Source of the DNA: Cryptomeria japonica
Taxonomy: Eukaryota; Streptophyta; Pinopsida; Cupressales; Cupressaceae
DNA length: 64,000 nucleotides
Direction of reading: 5' to 3'
Assembly: GCF_030272615.1 (NCBI RefSeq)
Contig: NC_081408.1
Location: 338,114,793 to 338,178,792, forward strand
Positions 34,637 through 46,053 of this stretch are shown one piece after another. Within the stretch, counting starts at the first letter, position 1; each line of letters starts with the position of its first letter. Position numbers and translations under genes: made by a program. A model generated the notes under the pieces. The model was given only the letters and a program-made list of their open reading frames with translations. It made no database searches and was not told where the DNA came from.

Positions 34637-35955
34637 GAATCTCTCTTTCTCTCCCTCTCTCAAGTATCTCTATCTCTCACTCTCTCCCATTCTCTCCCTC
34701 TCCCTCCCCCTCCCTTTGTCTTCCTCTCCCTCTACCTCCATTTCTCTTCCTCTCTTAAGTCTTTCTTTCCTTCTATCTCTCTTTCTCTTTTTATCCCTCT
34801 TTCTCCCTTTCTCTTTCTCTCAAGTCTCTCTCCTCTCTATCAAGTCTCTCACTCTCAAACTTTATCTATTTATATCTCTCTCTCCCATTTTTTCTCTCTT
34901 TTCTTCTAACTCTTTTTCCCTCTCTTCATCTCGTTCCCTCTCTCCCTCTCTCTATCTCTATCTCTAAGTCTCTCTCCCTCTGTTTCTCTCCCATTCTTTC
35001 TCTCTTAAGTCTCTCTCCCTCTCTACCTCTATCTCTCTATCTCACTCTCCTCCTCTCTCAAGTGTATCTCTCTCCCATTATCTCCCTCCCCCTCCCTTTC
35101 TCTTTTCCACTTAAGTCTCTCTCTCTCCCTCTCTCTCTCCCTCTAACTCTCTCTCCATAGCTCTTCCCATTATTTATCTCTTAAGTCTCTCCCTCTCAGC
35201 CTCTATCTGTCTATCTCACTCTCCTCCTCTCTCAAGTGTATCTCTCTCCCATTATCTCCCTCTCTCTCTCTAGTCTCTTCTAATATTCTTTCATCCCTTC
35301 CTCTCACTCAGGCTCTCCTTATCTATCACACTCTCTTTCTCTCTCTCTCTCACCATCCCTCCCTCCACCTCTTAAGTATCTCTCTCACCTTCCCTCCCTC
35401 CACCTCTTAGGTCTCTCTCTTTCTCACAATACCTCCATCCACCTCTCAGGTCTCTCTATATCTCCCTCACTCGCTATCTATCTCTCTCCCCCTCTCTTAG
35501 TTGTCTCTATCCCATTCTTTCCCTCCCCATCCCCCTCTCTCTCTCATTCTCCCTTATTCCCTCTATCTTTATCTCTCCCTCTCTTTCCATATTTCCCTCT
35601 CTCTCTCACTCTCTCCATCTATCTCCCCCCCTTTACCTTTCTCTATCTCTCTCTCTCTCCCCCCTCCCTTTCCCTTTCTCTATCTCTGTCTTCCCCTCTC
35701 TCTCAAGTGTCTCTCCCATTCTTTCCATTCTCTCCATTCTCTCCCTCTCTCCCTCCCCATCTCTCTGTCTATCTCTGTCTTTGTCTCTCTAACTCTCTCT
35801 CCATCTCTTTTTCTCTCCCATTCTTTATCTCTTAAGTCTCTCCCTCTAAACATCTATCTCTCTATCTCTTTCTTCTCCTCTCTGAGGTGTATCTCTTTCC
35901 CCCTCTCTCCCTCTCTCCTCCCCCTCCCTCGACTCTCTTCCCCCTCCCTACCTCT
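34480..35955. repeat. CT-rich microsatellite tract, about 1.5 kb
   Basis: Almost pure pyrimidine on the plus strand. It opens with about 40 uninterrupted CT dinucleotides (34,563-34,633), then interrupted CTCT/CCCT/CTAT runs with recurring TTAAGTCTCTC and CAAGTGTATCTC words. A segment holding CTCAAGTGTATCTCTCTCCC recurs 174 bp apart (near 35,058 and 35,232). Ser/Leu/Pro-rich frames across it are artefacts. Confidence 0.95.
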
Positions 35956-36041
35956 TTAGGGTCATATGGTATCCTAAGTAGCTACACATGTGTTAGAACA
36001 CCATATTCCCATTAGGACATTGTATTATCCTAAGGGGTCAA

Positions 36042-37525
36042 TATTGGCATGATTGGCATAACTGATGCTGATGAAGAATGATGACTGAACTGATAAAGGA
36101 CTATTTGTGATGAAGAGATTAAGATTGCATGATTGGATGACTTTGATCAGTTATCTTTTTCATCATTGATGGCAACTAATGTTCATTATGTTGCATTTTA
36201 TCATCTTAGTCCTTTTGGTCTACTGGAAAGATCTTACCGATAAAGAAACAAGAAACTGGGAATTAGGACCTTAACCGGTAAATGAGGAAATGTTTTGATT
36301 AGATCTGGACATTGGTGATGATTAAAGTGTTGTGGTTTGGAATGTGAGTTTGTATCATTGTAATATGTATCTGACCAGAACCGCATCATGTTTTGATTAT
36401 TGGAAGTCATGTTTATGATTTCTATTGTATTTTTGCTAGGGTTTATGGACCGGTAAACAATTCTCTTAGCCAATAATGATTTTTGGTTTGGCAGTGATCT
36501 ACATCAAATTCAAATGTTGGTGATGATGTGGGTGGATCCACGTGAAGTGTTTGAATGATGTTCTGGCATGATCTAGAGAAATTTTTTGGGGAATGTGCAA
36601 AGTGATTAGCGAAATAAGCTAAGGGTTTGAAAGAGTATCAGATCAAGGTGCAGTGATCATTCAATGATTTACATTGATTTGTAATTGATTTTAATGATTC
36701 ATATGATGATCTGTAATGAGTTGTAAAGATCTATGATGATCTTTTGTAAGTCTTAGGTTTTTGTAACCGACTAAGTTGTAAAGGTTATTTAGGTCGGTAC
36801 AATTGATGTTTGTTGTGTTGGTGGTTTTTCAGAAGAGTGTGAAGCTGAACTAAAGTGTGAGAGATCTACCAGAGTGTAGAAGAATTGGATTTGATCAAGA
36901 AATTAGTTAAGTTTTGTACCCAGATCATTCACTATTGTTCCCTAACAATTGCAGCAGTCAAAATCCCTTAATCGAGTAGGTCCTAACATGCCTTACATTG
37001 AAAATCCCTTAACTGGGTAGCTCAAAATCAGAGTGTTAAATCCTCTTGCGAGGTTGATCCTAACAGGTCAAAGCTCCCAACATGGCTCATCATCTAAATC
37101 CCTTAACCGGGTGACTCCTACAAGGTCTGCTCCTAATAGGGCATCTTAGTAAGCTCATAACCAAGCTAGGCTCTTAATAGGGTGCATTTCGAAAGAGTGC
37201 ACAATTTTTGTGGGTGTTGATTCCCACAGTGGTTTTTGCCTATTTGGGTTTCCACATGAAAAATATGGTATTCATATGGTGAATGTTCTTATGTGTTGTT
37301 ATATTTTATTTTCAGTTAATGCATGGTTAATGAACACTTAATGTGTAGACTTGATAAATCAGATTAGCAGTTGGTTATCAGTGATTACTGGTAATGGTAA
37401 AGTGTTTATTACTGATTTATGATTGATTTGGTCAAGTATTATAAGTTCAGGTTTTAAGTTTGAAATTGTTGTTAATACTGATTCACCCTCCCTCTCAGTA
37501 TTAACCGGATCCTCTCATATTAACA
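36042..37525 (+). repeat. 5' LTR of copia D (1,484 bp)
   Basis: The right end, CATATTAACA, is followed at once by the PBS. The left end is probably TATTGGCATG at 36,042, a one-base change from TGTTGG; this end is less certain. The 3' part (36,950-37,200) has several copies of the AATCCCTTAACcGGGT motif and the GTGGTTTTTGCC..GGGTTTCCAC box, then CACCCTCCCTCTCAG before the end. Confidence 0.8.
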
Positions 37526-37539
37526 ATTGGTATCAGAGC
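37526..37539 (+). other. Primer-binding site of copia D
   Basis: ATTGGTATCAGAGC directly follows the LTR: a perfect initiator-Met PBS, which fixes the element on the plus strand. Confidence 0.9.
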
Positions 37540-37598
37540 TAGGTTGGTCCTCTATGTGCAGAAAGCTTAAGAACTTGAGGGAAAGATTCTGAAGAAAG

Positions 37599-39023
37599 AT
37601 GATGAAGGAGGGTCCCAAGTTTACCAAGGACAACTACCGGATATGGAAAGACCAGATGAATATATACATTAAAGGATTGAGTGCTCACTATTGGAATCAT
37701 GTGGTAAGCAAGTATGTTGCTCCTACTACTAGCCCCTTGAAACTGGATGAGCTTAAAGAACAAGAAGAAAACATTTAAGCCTTGGAAGCAATTGTATGTA
37801 CTTTGTTTGATTTTGAGTATATAGATATTCATGGATTAGAAACTGCATTTGAGGTATGGGAGAAATTAGACTTGATTTATGGAGGAGATGAACATGTACA
37901 AAGAGAAAAAGAAGAAATTTTAAGAGGCAAATTTGATGACATAAAAATGGTTGATGGTGAGAATATTGCACTATATGGTCAAATGATTAAAGAAGTTGTA
38001 GGTGGTATTAAGAGTGTTGGAGGTAAGATTGATGATGATATTGTTGTTAGTAAAATGCTTAGAAATCTCCTACCACAATATTCTATTAGAGTTTCTGCAA
38101 TTCAAGAACTGAGATCTATTTCTAAAGATAAAGTCACTGTTGATTCTATTATTGGAAAGTTGACTACATTTGAGTTATACAAATTTGATAATAGTGTTTC
38201 AAAACCATCTGAATCTACTTTTAAAGCTTCTGTAACTGATACATCTGTGAAGAAAGGAAAGGATATTTGTCATAATCATGACTGCATGTCTAGTCATGGC
38301 GGTAGTAGAGGTGATGAAGATGATGAAGATGATCTGATGGAACTTGAGGCACTAATGGCTAAAAGATTTTATAGAGGCACCGGTAAGTACAAAGGTAAAC
38401 TTCCTCTGAAGTGTTTTTCCTACAATAAGATTGGACACATTTCTGCAAATTGTCCTAACAGTGATAGAAAGGAAAAGTTTAGGAAATTTAAAGGAAAAGG
38501 ACAGAAACATTGCTACGTTGCAATTGATGAAGGAGTAATTGATGAAGAATTGGAAAAAGATGACAATGAGGAGATAGTGTTTGTTTCTACGAAGGAAGAT
38601 CTGAGTAATGAAAAGGCATTGGTGTCTCACATGGATAGTAGTGATGAATGGATAATAGATAGTGGTTGCTCACACCACATGACCAGTGATAGAAACAAGT
38701 TATTATCCCTTGAAGAATTTGATGGAGGTATAGTAAGGTTTGGAAACAACTCACCCTGTGTGGTTAAAGGTAAAGGATCTATTTTACTAAATGGAAAAAG
38801 AAATGCAGATGATGTCTTTTGGGTCGATGCATTAAAACATAACCTTTTGAGTGTTGGTCAATTAAATGATAAGGGATATCTTCTAGAATTTAAAAGTGGA
38901 GTGTGTGGGATTCTTGAAAGTAATGGAGAATTGATTGCTATTGGAAAGAAAACAAGAGGTAATCTTTTTCATCTTAATACTAATGTGAATAGTTGTTTGG
39001 TGGAAAAGATGGAAGACAACTAG
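37599..39023 (+). pseudogene. Copia D: gag and protease
   Basis: Translation would start at ATG 37,599 or 37,602. One frame runs to 39,023 with only a TAA at 37,776-37,778 before that end. UBN2-like Gag (YRIWKDQMNIYIKG, HGLETAFEVWEKLD, GKFDDIKMVDGENI) is followed by a zinc knuckle near 38,411 that reads CFSYNKIGHISANC. Its second Cys is Tyr, which should abolish zinc binding. The protease motif WIIDSGCSHHM is at about 38,650, then KHNLLSVGQL of the pre-integrase region. It is the same family as element A, in the opposite orientation and better preserved. A TAG ends this open stretch just before LWYKRF. Confidence 0.92.
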
Positions 39024-39568
39024 TTATGGTACAAAAGGTTTTGTCATGTGAATTTTGACAATTTGATAAAGGTTAGTAAATCAAGTATTGTTCTCGAGAG
39101 GTTTTCCCCAGCTTGTTAAATCAAATAATGTGTTATGTAAGGATTGTCAGATGGGTAAGATGACTTTTGTATCTTTCAAGAGTAAGTCTTTCTCTATAGA
39201 AAATATTATAGATTTGGTTCATACTGATCATTGTGGTCCTATGAGGACTAAGAGCTATTATGATAAATATTTCGTGATTTACACTGATGATTTTTGCAAG
39301 ATGATGTGGGTAACTTTTCTAAGAGAAATGTTTGAGGCATTCAGTAAATTCAAAGCATTCAAAGCTTTAGTTGAGAAAGAAACTGGGAAGAATTTGAAAT
39401 GTTTGAGATCTGACCGGGGAGGAGAATTTACTTCTGATGAGTTTGTGAAGTTTTGTGATGAATAGGGAATCAAGAGGCAAATGTCAACTCCTAGAACTCC
39501 ACAACAAAATGGGATAGTAGAGAGAATGAATAGATCAATTATTGAAGCTGCTAGAACCATATTGATTC
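39024..39568 (+). pseudogene. Copia D: integrase, cut off by element E
   Basis: After a frameshift near 39,090 the frame shows the zinc-binding CKDCQMGKM and the catalytic core: Asp in LVHTDHCGP, Asp in RSDRGGEF, and Glu in NGIVERMN, beyond a stop at 39,463-39,465. The sequence stops at AARTIL (39,568), where the LTR of element E begins. RT, RNase H and the 3' LTR of D are not seen anywhere to the right, so they were probably lost with the right part of E. Confidence 0.88.
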
Positions 39569-40691
39569 TGTTAACTTGATGATGATTGTATTGTACTCAT
39601 AATTTATTGTCATTGATGAAACACTCTCTCACAAACATATGATTATATTGACTACCGGTGTAACTTCAATTGTTTACTCTTCCAACTAGTATGTTAGAGG
39701 TTATACAAAGAGATTTATCTCTAACCGATACTTTGTGTCAACCGGTATGTGCATATGAGACAGCCTGTGATTATATTAAGTCGACATCAAGACGAAGATC
39801 AAGATGGAGATCAAGAGGAGATTTAAGGACAACGGTTCATATTTTTTATTCAAACCGGTATTTGATTGTTCCAACTGGTATTTGGTAATTTTGTGATGAG
39901 TTGCCACATTTCGTGATGAGTTACTTGCACCCACCGCTCGACGGTAATTTTTGTGATGAGATATGATCACTTGTCCATATACACTGCACCTAGGAAATTG
40001 TGTTATGATTTCTTAAGCCCGACATGAAATCATAAGGTCTATATATTGACATCGCAATGAATTATTTGATATAGTGAAAAGTGTTATGTTATGTGCGAAA
40101 GGAAAAATCGTAAAGTTGTAGAGTATGAAGGAGAGCAGTGTTGAATATGTTTAGAAGGATCTAATTAAGCAAGTATTGTGCTACTCAGAACAGATCAAAC
40201 CATTCTTGTTGTTTTCTAACCATTACAACAAAATAAAATCCCCTAACCGGGTAAGCTCTAACAAGCTTCAATGTATAAATCCCTTAACAGGGTGATCCAT
40301 TAGTTTGGATTCAGAAATCCTCCACCGAGGTTACTCCCAATAGGGTACTACCTTTAACAAGATATAAGCTTCTAATCAAGCTTTGAGATCTCTAACAAGA
40401 TTCGCTCCTAGCAGAGCACTTTGTAGACCTTAACCGGTCAGTTATCTATTACTGCAGATAGTTAACTTGTGAGTTCCATCTCACCGTGGTTTTTACCTAC
40501 TTGGGTTTTCCACGTACAAACACTTGTGTTATGGTGGATGCTTTACTTTTTGTGGATTCTGTTATATCATTTTGGATTGCATGCATTGTGTTTAAAAGCT
40601 TTGTTAAGTTCATCTACTGGTTAGTGTTTGAAGTAGTTTTATGGTGTCACTGATTCACCCCCCCCGCTCTCAGTTATTTTCAAGTCCATCA
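39569..40691 (+). repeat. 5' LTR of element E (1,123 bp)
   Basis: It starts TGTTAACTTGATG; the 3' copy starts TGTTGGCTTGATG. It ends GTCCATCA just before the PBS. The left half matches 45,812-46,053 at roughly 90 percent. It shares ACCGGTATTT and TGTGATGAGTT repeats with the solo LTR at 10,790. The U5 half holds AAATCCCcTAACCGGGT-type repeats (40,230-40,440), a CTCACCGTGGTTTTTACC box and a C-run near 40,657. Confidence 0.88.
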
Positions 40692-40705
40692 ATTGGTATC
40701 AAAGC
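40692..40705 (+). other. Primer-binding site of element E
   Basis: ATTGGTATCAAAGC follows the LTR directly, one base from the standard initiator-Met PBS. Confidence 0.85.
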
Positions 40706-40753
40706 CTAACTTCTTTGAAGCCTAATCGCTTAGAAGGGAGCCTTGAAACCACC

Positions 40754-42048
40754 ATGGGGGACATGAGCTACTTTGAGATGGCTAGAGAGATAGAAGCTAG
40801 CAAAAATAAACTTGAAACCCTTAGGGTCAAACTGAAAGCTTCACATGTCAAGAGAAGAGAGCCAACTAAACAACTATTAGAGATATCTAATAATAGTTCT
40901 TCAGATGAATCCAATATTGATGCTTTAGCAGAGGAAGTTGAAAAGTTAAACAATGAGAAATTGAATCTGAGGAGAGAGCTAGAAGGTCTCACTATCCGCA
41001 TGAGTCAGGAATTGGAAGCCGAAATAGTTGTTGAAGGTCTTATCAAGGAAATAGATCAAGAGATCACAAAGATCAAATGGGAAAGTGTCGCTATGCATGA
41101 GCATTTGATTGCTGAAAGAGAAGAAAAGGAGAACTTGCCGCTAGATCTTGAACTAGCATCATCTTTGGGAGAGAACTTGTCAAAGCATAATGAAGATCTC
41201 ATCAAACAACTTACTGAAGCCAATGAGAAATTGGAGAAGTTCAGTAGAAGCTCTACCATGATGGAAGAACAAATTCAATCACAAAGAATGAAGGGTGATA
41301 TCTCTGGACTTGATTTTCACACAACTAAAAAAGGTGAATCCTCGGGTACAAAGAGCAACAATCCTAAGAATAAATCTTCTCCTAAGATCAACAAGCTTAA
41401 CTGTAAGAAGGTCTTTAAACCTGTTTGTTTTGTTTGACATAAACCTGGTCACATTGCAAATGTTTGTAGAGATAAACCTAACAGAAATGCAAGTTACAAT
41501 ACTAATGTTAGGTATATGTCGAAGAAATTTGAAGGTCATTGCTTCACATGTGGAATGTATGGACATAGATTCGTTGAATGCAAATATGGAGCAAACAATC
41601 CTATACCACACATGAATCCAACACCAAATGGTGACCGGATGAGGAATTTTGACAACCGAGTAAACCTGAACTGGCAAAGACCCTATGGCATCAGGTTTAG
41701 TCCATTTGAGATGGAAAAGGTAACAAATGTTAGTTCAACATCTGTAATAACTTTAGTCATTTGGCTATGAACTGCAGAAGAAGAACATGAAGAGGAAATG
41801 CAAGACCTTGGCGATCATCTGATATGGCTTGTTATCACTGTAACAAACCAGGGCACTTAGAAAAATTTTGTAGATCGAGAAATAGAAAACCGGTCAATTC
41901 TTCTAAGGATCAGAAAGGAAAGCAAAAAGTTAATGTTGAAGAAACTAGAGAGGAAATGAATCGGATTTGGAAGAAGAAAAGTGATGACTCACCTGGAGAA
42001 GAAATTATTCCTTCACCCAGTAAAGAGAACCCTGCACCAGTGACTTAA
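40754..42048 (+). pseudogene. Element E Gag-like protein with coiled coil and four CCHC knuckles
   Basis: I start at 40,754 because ATG there sits in ACCACCATGG, a strong plant initiation context; an in-frame ATG at 40,715 is weaker. Residues 1-170 are Glu/Lys/Leu-rich heptads, a likely coiled coil. Four zinc knuckles follow: CFV-stop-HKPGHIANVC (the second Cys is a TGA at 41,435-41,437), CFTCGMYGHRFVEC (from 41,543), a decayed one ending CNNFSHLAMNC (about 41,744-41,776) and CYHCNKPGHLEKFC (from 41,833). A frameshift lies near 41,740. The charged tail ends at 42,048. CCHC repeats of this kind occur in Gag proteins of some plant copia elements and bind RNA. No protease motif follows. Confidence 0.8.
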
Positions 42049-42502
42049 GCCTTTTTAATATGGTTAAGGGGAGCTTAACGGTTAAAATACCTCCGGACCC
42101 CTTGAGAAAAATTAGTGGGAAAAGAATTTTAAAACATGAAATTTTGATAACTTTTTATCAATATGTTATCAACCGGTTTTCCCCTTGAGCGGTGAAATTA
42201 GGCTTTGTAACCCTAAATGGGTGAGCATTTAATGTAGTAGGTAAAAAGGATAAAAGTGAGTTTTCCTTTGTCATTTTTACCCTAACGCATTCAAGAAAGA
42301 AATTTGGAGCGCTTGTTGATCTGAGAAAGATTGTTTTGCTGTAAATTGCGGAATTGTTTCGTGATTTGGGAAATTTAGCTGAGTTGAAGGTTGCAAAAGG
42401 TCGAACTAGTGTGCACTTGGGCATTTCAACCAGTAAAAGGGGAAATGTGCGTGAAACAAGGTATTTCTTTGAACATACTACTTCAAATCTTGTTCATCTG
42501 GA

Positions 42503-45500
42503 ATGGCATCAACTTCAAAGACTATAGAGAGGTTAATGATTACTTCTGAGCCTATGGAAGCTATAGAGGTAGAACAAATTGTGTCATATCATGCATTGTC
42601 ACAAGTTTCAAGTGGAGTTGTGATCAAAGGTGATTTGTCTAGTTACATTGACTGCAAAATAGAATATTTAGGATCTCTATACATTTATACACAATTAAAA
42701 TCACTTTGTGATAAGAACAGAAAGATTGAAACAAAGTATGCTAGGGTTTTCGGAAAGGGTTTTCATAATGTCGCTTACTTTCTTAAATATTTCGAGGATG
42801 AGCATATTAGAATCATTTTGAGTCGAGTTCATGGAGAGAATATGTATTTAGAGCTTGAACTCACACAATAACTAAGGAAGCCATTTAGGTTGTAACTAGT
42901 TATTTCTCAACCGATGAAGTACTCGTTCTTGGAAGAATTTCAAAAGACACGATATTCTCTTTAATTGGTTCTACTTCTGATAAGCGTTCCTTTTCTATCA
43001 ACAATATTAGAGACCCTGCAGTGAAACTAGTAGCAATGGTAATAGGCTACTGAGTGTTTTACTCTAGTAGACTTAATAGTGTTCTATCTGCAGCAATTCA
43101 TACTGCTCATAGAATGATTGTTGATAATGCAAATTATGATATCTATGAAGCCATCTAAAGGCAATTATTTCAAAATTTGTAATCAGTTAAAAAGAATAAC
43201 AACCAAAAATTCAAGTATGGCCAACTATTGGTCAGATTATTCTTCTATTTTCAGAACTTTCTACCAGGAATTGGAAACATTGAGTGGTCAAAGGACTCAC
43301 CGGTCTTGATACAAATTAAGAACAACATCAAGGCTATAAAGAATACTTTCCCTGCTGCCATGAACAAATATTTTAATGAGTTCCAAAAGAAAATGAGTAT
43401 GAGAATGAGACTACCAAAAGAAGTGGTAAAGAACTTTGAAAATGATACAATCTTCACCATTACCACTTATTTTTACCTGATGCAAGCAATTGAGCCAAGA
43501 GAGGAAGAAATGGACGACATGAGTTATGAGGTAAACTATGATCTACTGGTTGGTTATGCTAATACCCTATTAGCATCACCTAAAGATAAAAAGAAGGCAA
43601 AATTAGACATTGTGGTAGTCCAAGATTAACCTACACAAACCAGTACTGCACCTGTTAAAAGTGCAAAAGGAAAGAATAAAAAAATTGATGAAGCATCTCC
43701 AGCAAAAAAGAGTACTAGTATAACTCGAAGTGTCCTAACCAAAAAGGAACCAGAACCCAAAGTATATACTAAGAAGGAGACAAAGAAGAGAGGTAGAAAA
43801 TTAATTTTGCAACCAAAGTATGAGGAAACGGATTTTGATGAAGAACCAAAGAAGGCAAAATCAACCGGCAAAATATCCAAGAAGGTTAAGGAAGTGCCAA
43901 AGGAAACTATGCCTATTGATATAGCATCCCTCAAACCAGAAACCCATTTTGAAAGAACAATGAAGACACTAAACAGGAATAGGTTTGACAATGTAAAAGA
44001 GCATTTTGGTTCCTTCACTGAGAATGAGAAAGAGCAAGTGATTCAATAGGTAATCACTCATTTGTGTCATTACAGTAGATATCCACATGAACTAGAAAAA
44101 TATATCTCAAATTCTTTGTACACTATTCTTTTGAATAAATGGGAGGAAGCTATTAAATTAGAAAAATAAATCATTGATGAGGTATTTGTTCAATATTTCT
44201 CTAAATTTTCTAAAGATGATATTAGTGCCTTAGTTGCTCGATACAAATCTCAGTTTACATTCAAAGAAAGAAGACTAAAGTTACTCAGTGGAAAGAAGGC
44301 AATTGTTGAAACTCGGACCCATCAAATAGCCTGTGAAATCAGAAGGATGGAAGACCTCATCCAATCCTCTATGAATGAGGATAATGTTGCTGATGATGTT
44401 AATAGACTGCAAATGGATGAAGAGGAGATTATTCAATCCAATGAGGTTTATCCTCTCAATAAAAAGGATGAATCCATTATTCATATTGTAAATGATGCTC
44501 AAGACACAATTGACCTATCTGGAGATAACACTGCACCAAATATGGAGCCTCCTGCAAATGTTGATGTACAGGTTACCTTAGTTGAACAACCGGCAACTCA
44601 ACTAAAAGTAGACAATCCACCAGAAATAGAACAACTGGAGAAACCCCAATCTCCACCAATCATTCAAGCTATTCAAAAGGATCCTACTGAAAATGTTGTC
44701 ACACAATCCTCTTAAAAAGAAACAGAGAATAATACAGAGAAAGCAATCATTAAGGTTGTATCCCCTAAACTAGCAAAGAAGAAACAAATTGAAGAAGACG
44801 ATGATGATTCTCTAAGTATCTCAGGACCTATCAATATGAACAATTTGAGTGCATCAGAAATGATAAAGATTACAAATGTCATGCAATCTAGAGCGCATAA
44901 GAAGAGATTGAAAGAGCAAAGGGTTGAGGCTGAAATAATTCAAACTGCAATAGATATTTTATCTGGTCTACTACCGGAAACATCTATAGCACATCTATCT
45001 ACACCTATTAGCAAACTTGGTCAGTTGGTTGCAGATGCATTTGATCAAATCAAGTCACTAGAAGATGCTACCCAACTATATGTTGAAAAAAGTCACAAAA
45101 AGAAATATGGAGAAAAATTGGCAAAGGATATTGATAGTGGCAAATGGCTCTATCACACAATAAAAGTTTGTTGAGTAAAGTTATTGAAACAGGAGGAAAG
45201 TATCTTGCTTCTACCTCCAATGTTACTTTATTTTATTCTGACATTTCAAAAAGTCAAATTGAAACAAAGAAAGAAATACTCCAGGACTCCATACATGCCT
45301 TTAACAAATTTGTAGATTATTTGCATAACAGACTGGACATCTATGATAATGAGAAGGCAAAGCGACTCTGATCTCTTAAAGAACTCAAAAGTCGTCTCAC
45401 ATCACAAGTAGACATACTTCAGAGAGCCCACTCTAATGCAGAAGCTATTAATGCAACGCCTAAAACCTGCACACTGGACTCAATGGAAGAATTTTATTCA

Positions 45501-45614
45501 CAGTTGCTATCTACATTTGAGTATACTGAGAACATATTAGAATCATGGGAAAATGCTTTGTCACAGATGAAGAAGAGCTACAATTCTATTTTTATGAGAT
45601 TAGCTAATGCATGA
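42503..45614 (+). pseudogene. Element E ORF2: about 1,040-codon unknown protein, no pol motifs
   Basis: I do not recognise this protein. The frame opens at ATG 42,503, shifts near 42,868 and again near 45,160, and ends with TGA at 45,612-45,614. In-frame stops lie at 42,886, 43,051, 43,156, 43,180, 43,627, 44,047, 44,167, 44,713 and 45,369. The first 370 codons look globular. Then comes a Lys/Glu/Pro-rich linker (about 43,630-43,920), a helical block (to about 44,370), an acidic Gln/Pro-rich linker (to about 44,820), and a helical C-terminus likely to form coiled coils. I see no DSG protease, HHCC or DDE integrase, YVDD or RNase H motif. The 42,049-42,502 spacer after gag is non-coding. A Gag partner, packaging factor or captured host gene are all possible. 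Confidence 0.6.
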
Positions 45615-45798
45615 ACTTTTAAGTTATTGTTGTATATGTTGAACACTTTGATACAAATTTTCCATATATATAAATTTTGTATACTAATTTTGTATAATGT
45701 ATGCATGTTAAGGGGGAGCATGAGTATATGTGTAAATTTTTTGTGTATGCACACTTAGTAGTATTACTATAAAATTTTCTAAGTGTTGCCATCAATGC

Positions 45799-45811
45799 CA
45801 AAGGGAGAGAT
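45799..45811 (+). other. Polypurine tract of element E
   Basis: CCAAAGGGAGAGAT immediately precedes the LTR start TGTTGGCTTG. The preceding words, GCCATCAATGCCAAAGG, are almost identical to the PPT region of copia A, a sign of kinship between their 3' ends. Confidence 0.85.
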
Positions 45812-46053
45812 TGTTGGCTTGATGATGATTGTAATGTACTCATCATTTGTTGTTATTGATGAAACACTCACACACACATGATTATATTGACTACCGATGT
45901 AACTTCAATTGTTTACTCTACCAACTGGTATGTTAGAGGTTATACCAAGAGGTTTATCTCTAACTAGTACTTTGTGTCAACCGGTATGTGCATATGAGAC
46001 AGTCTGTGATTATACTAAGTTGGCATCAAGATGAAGATAAAGATGGAGATGAT
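45812..46053 (+). repeat. 3' LTR of element E, truncated
   Basis: It matches the first 240 bp or so of the 5' LTR (ACCGATGTAACTTCAATTG, CAACCGGTATGTGCATATG). The match stops near 46,053, where T/G-rich LINE-like sequence begins. No target duplication can be tested because the right end is missing. Confidence 0.8.

Noticed and set aside
34399-35959. Ser/Leu/Pro-rich frames up to 152 codons
   Set aside because: They are translations of the CT tract, with no start context or domain.
40715-45614. Element E as a host gene cluster
   Set aside because: LTRs, PBS and PPT enclose both frames in the right order, and CCHC knuckles indicate a Gag.
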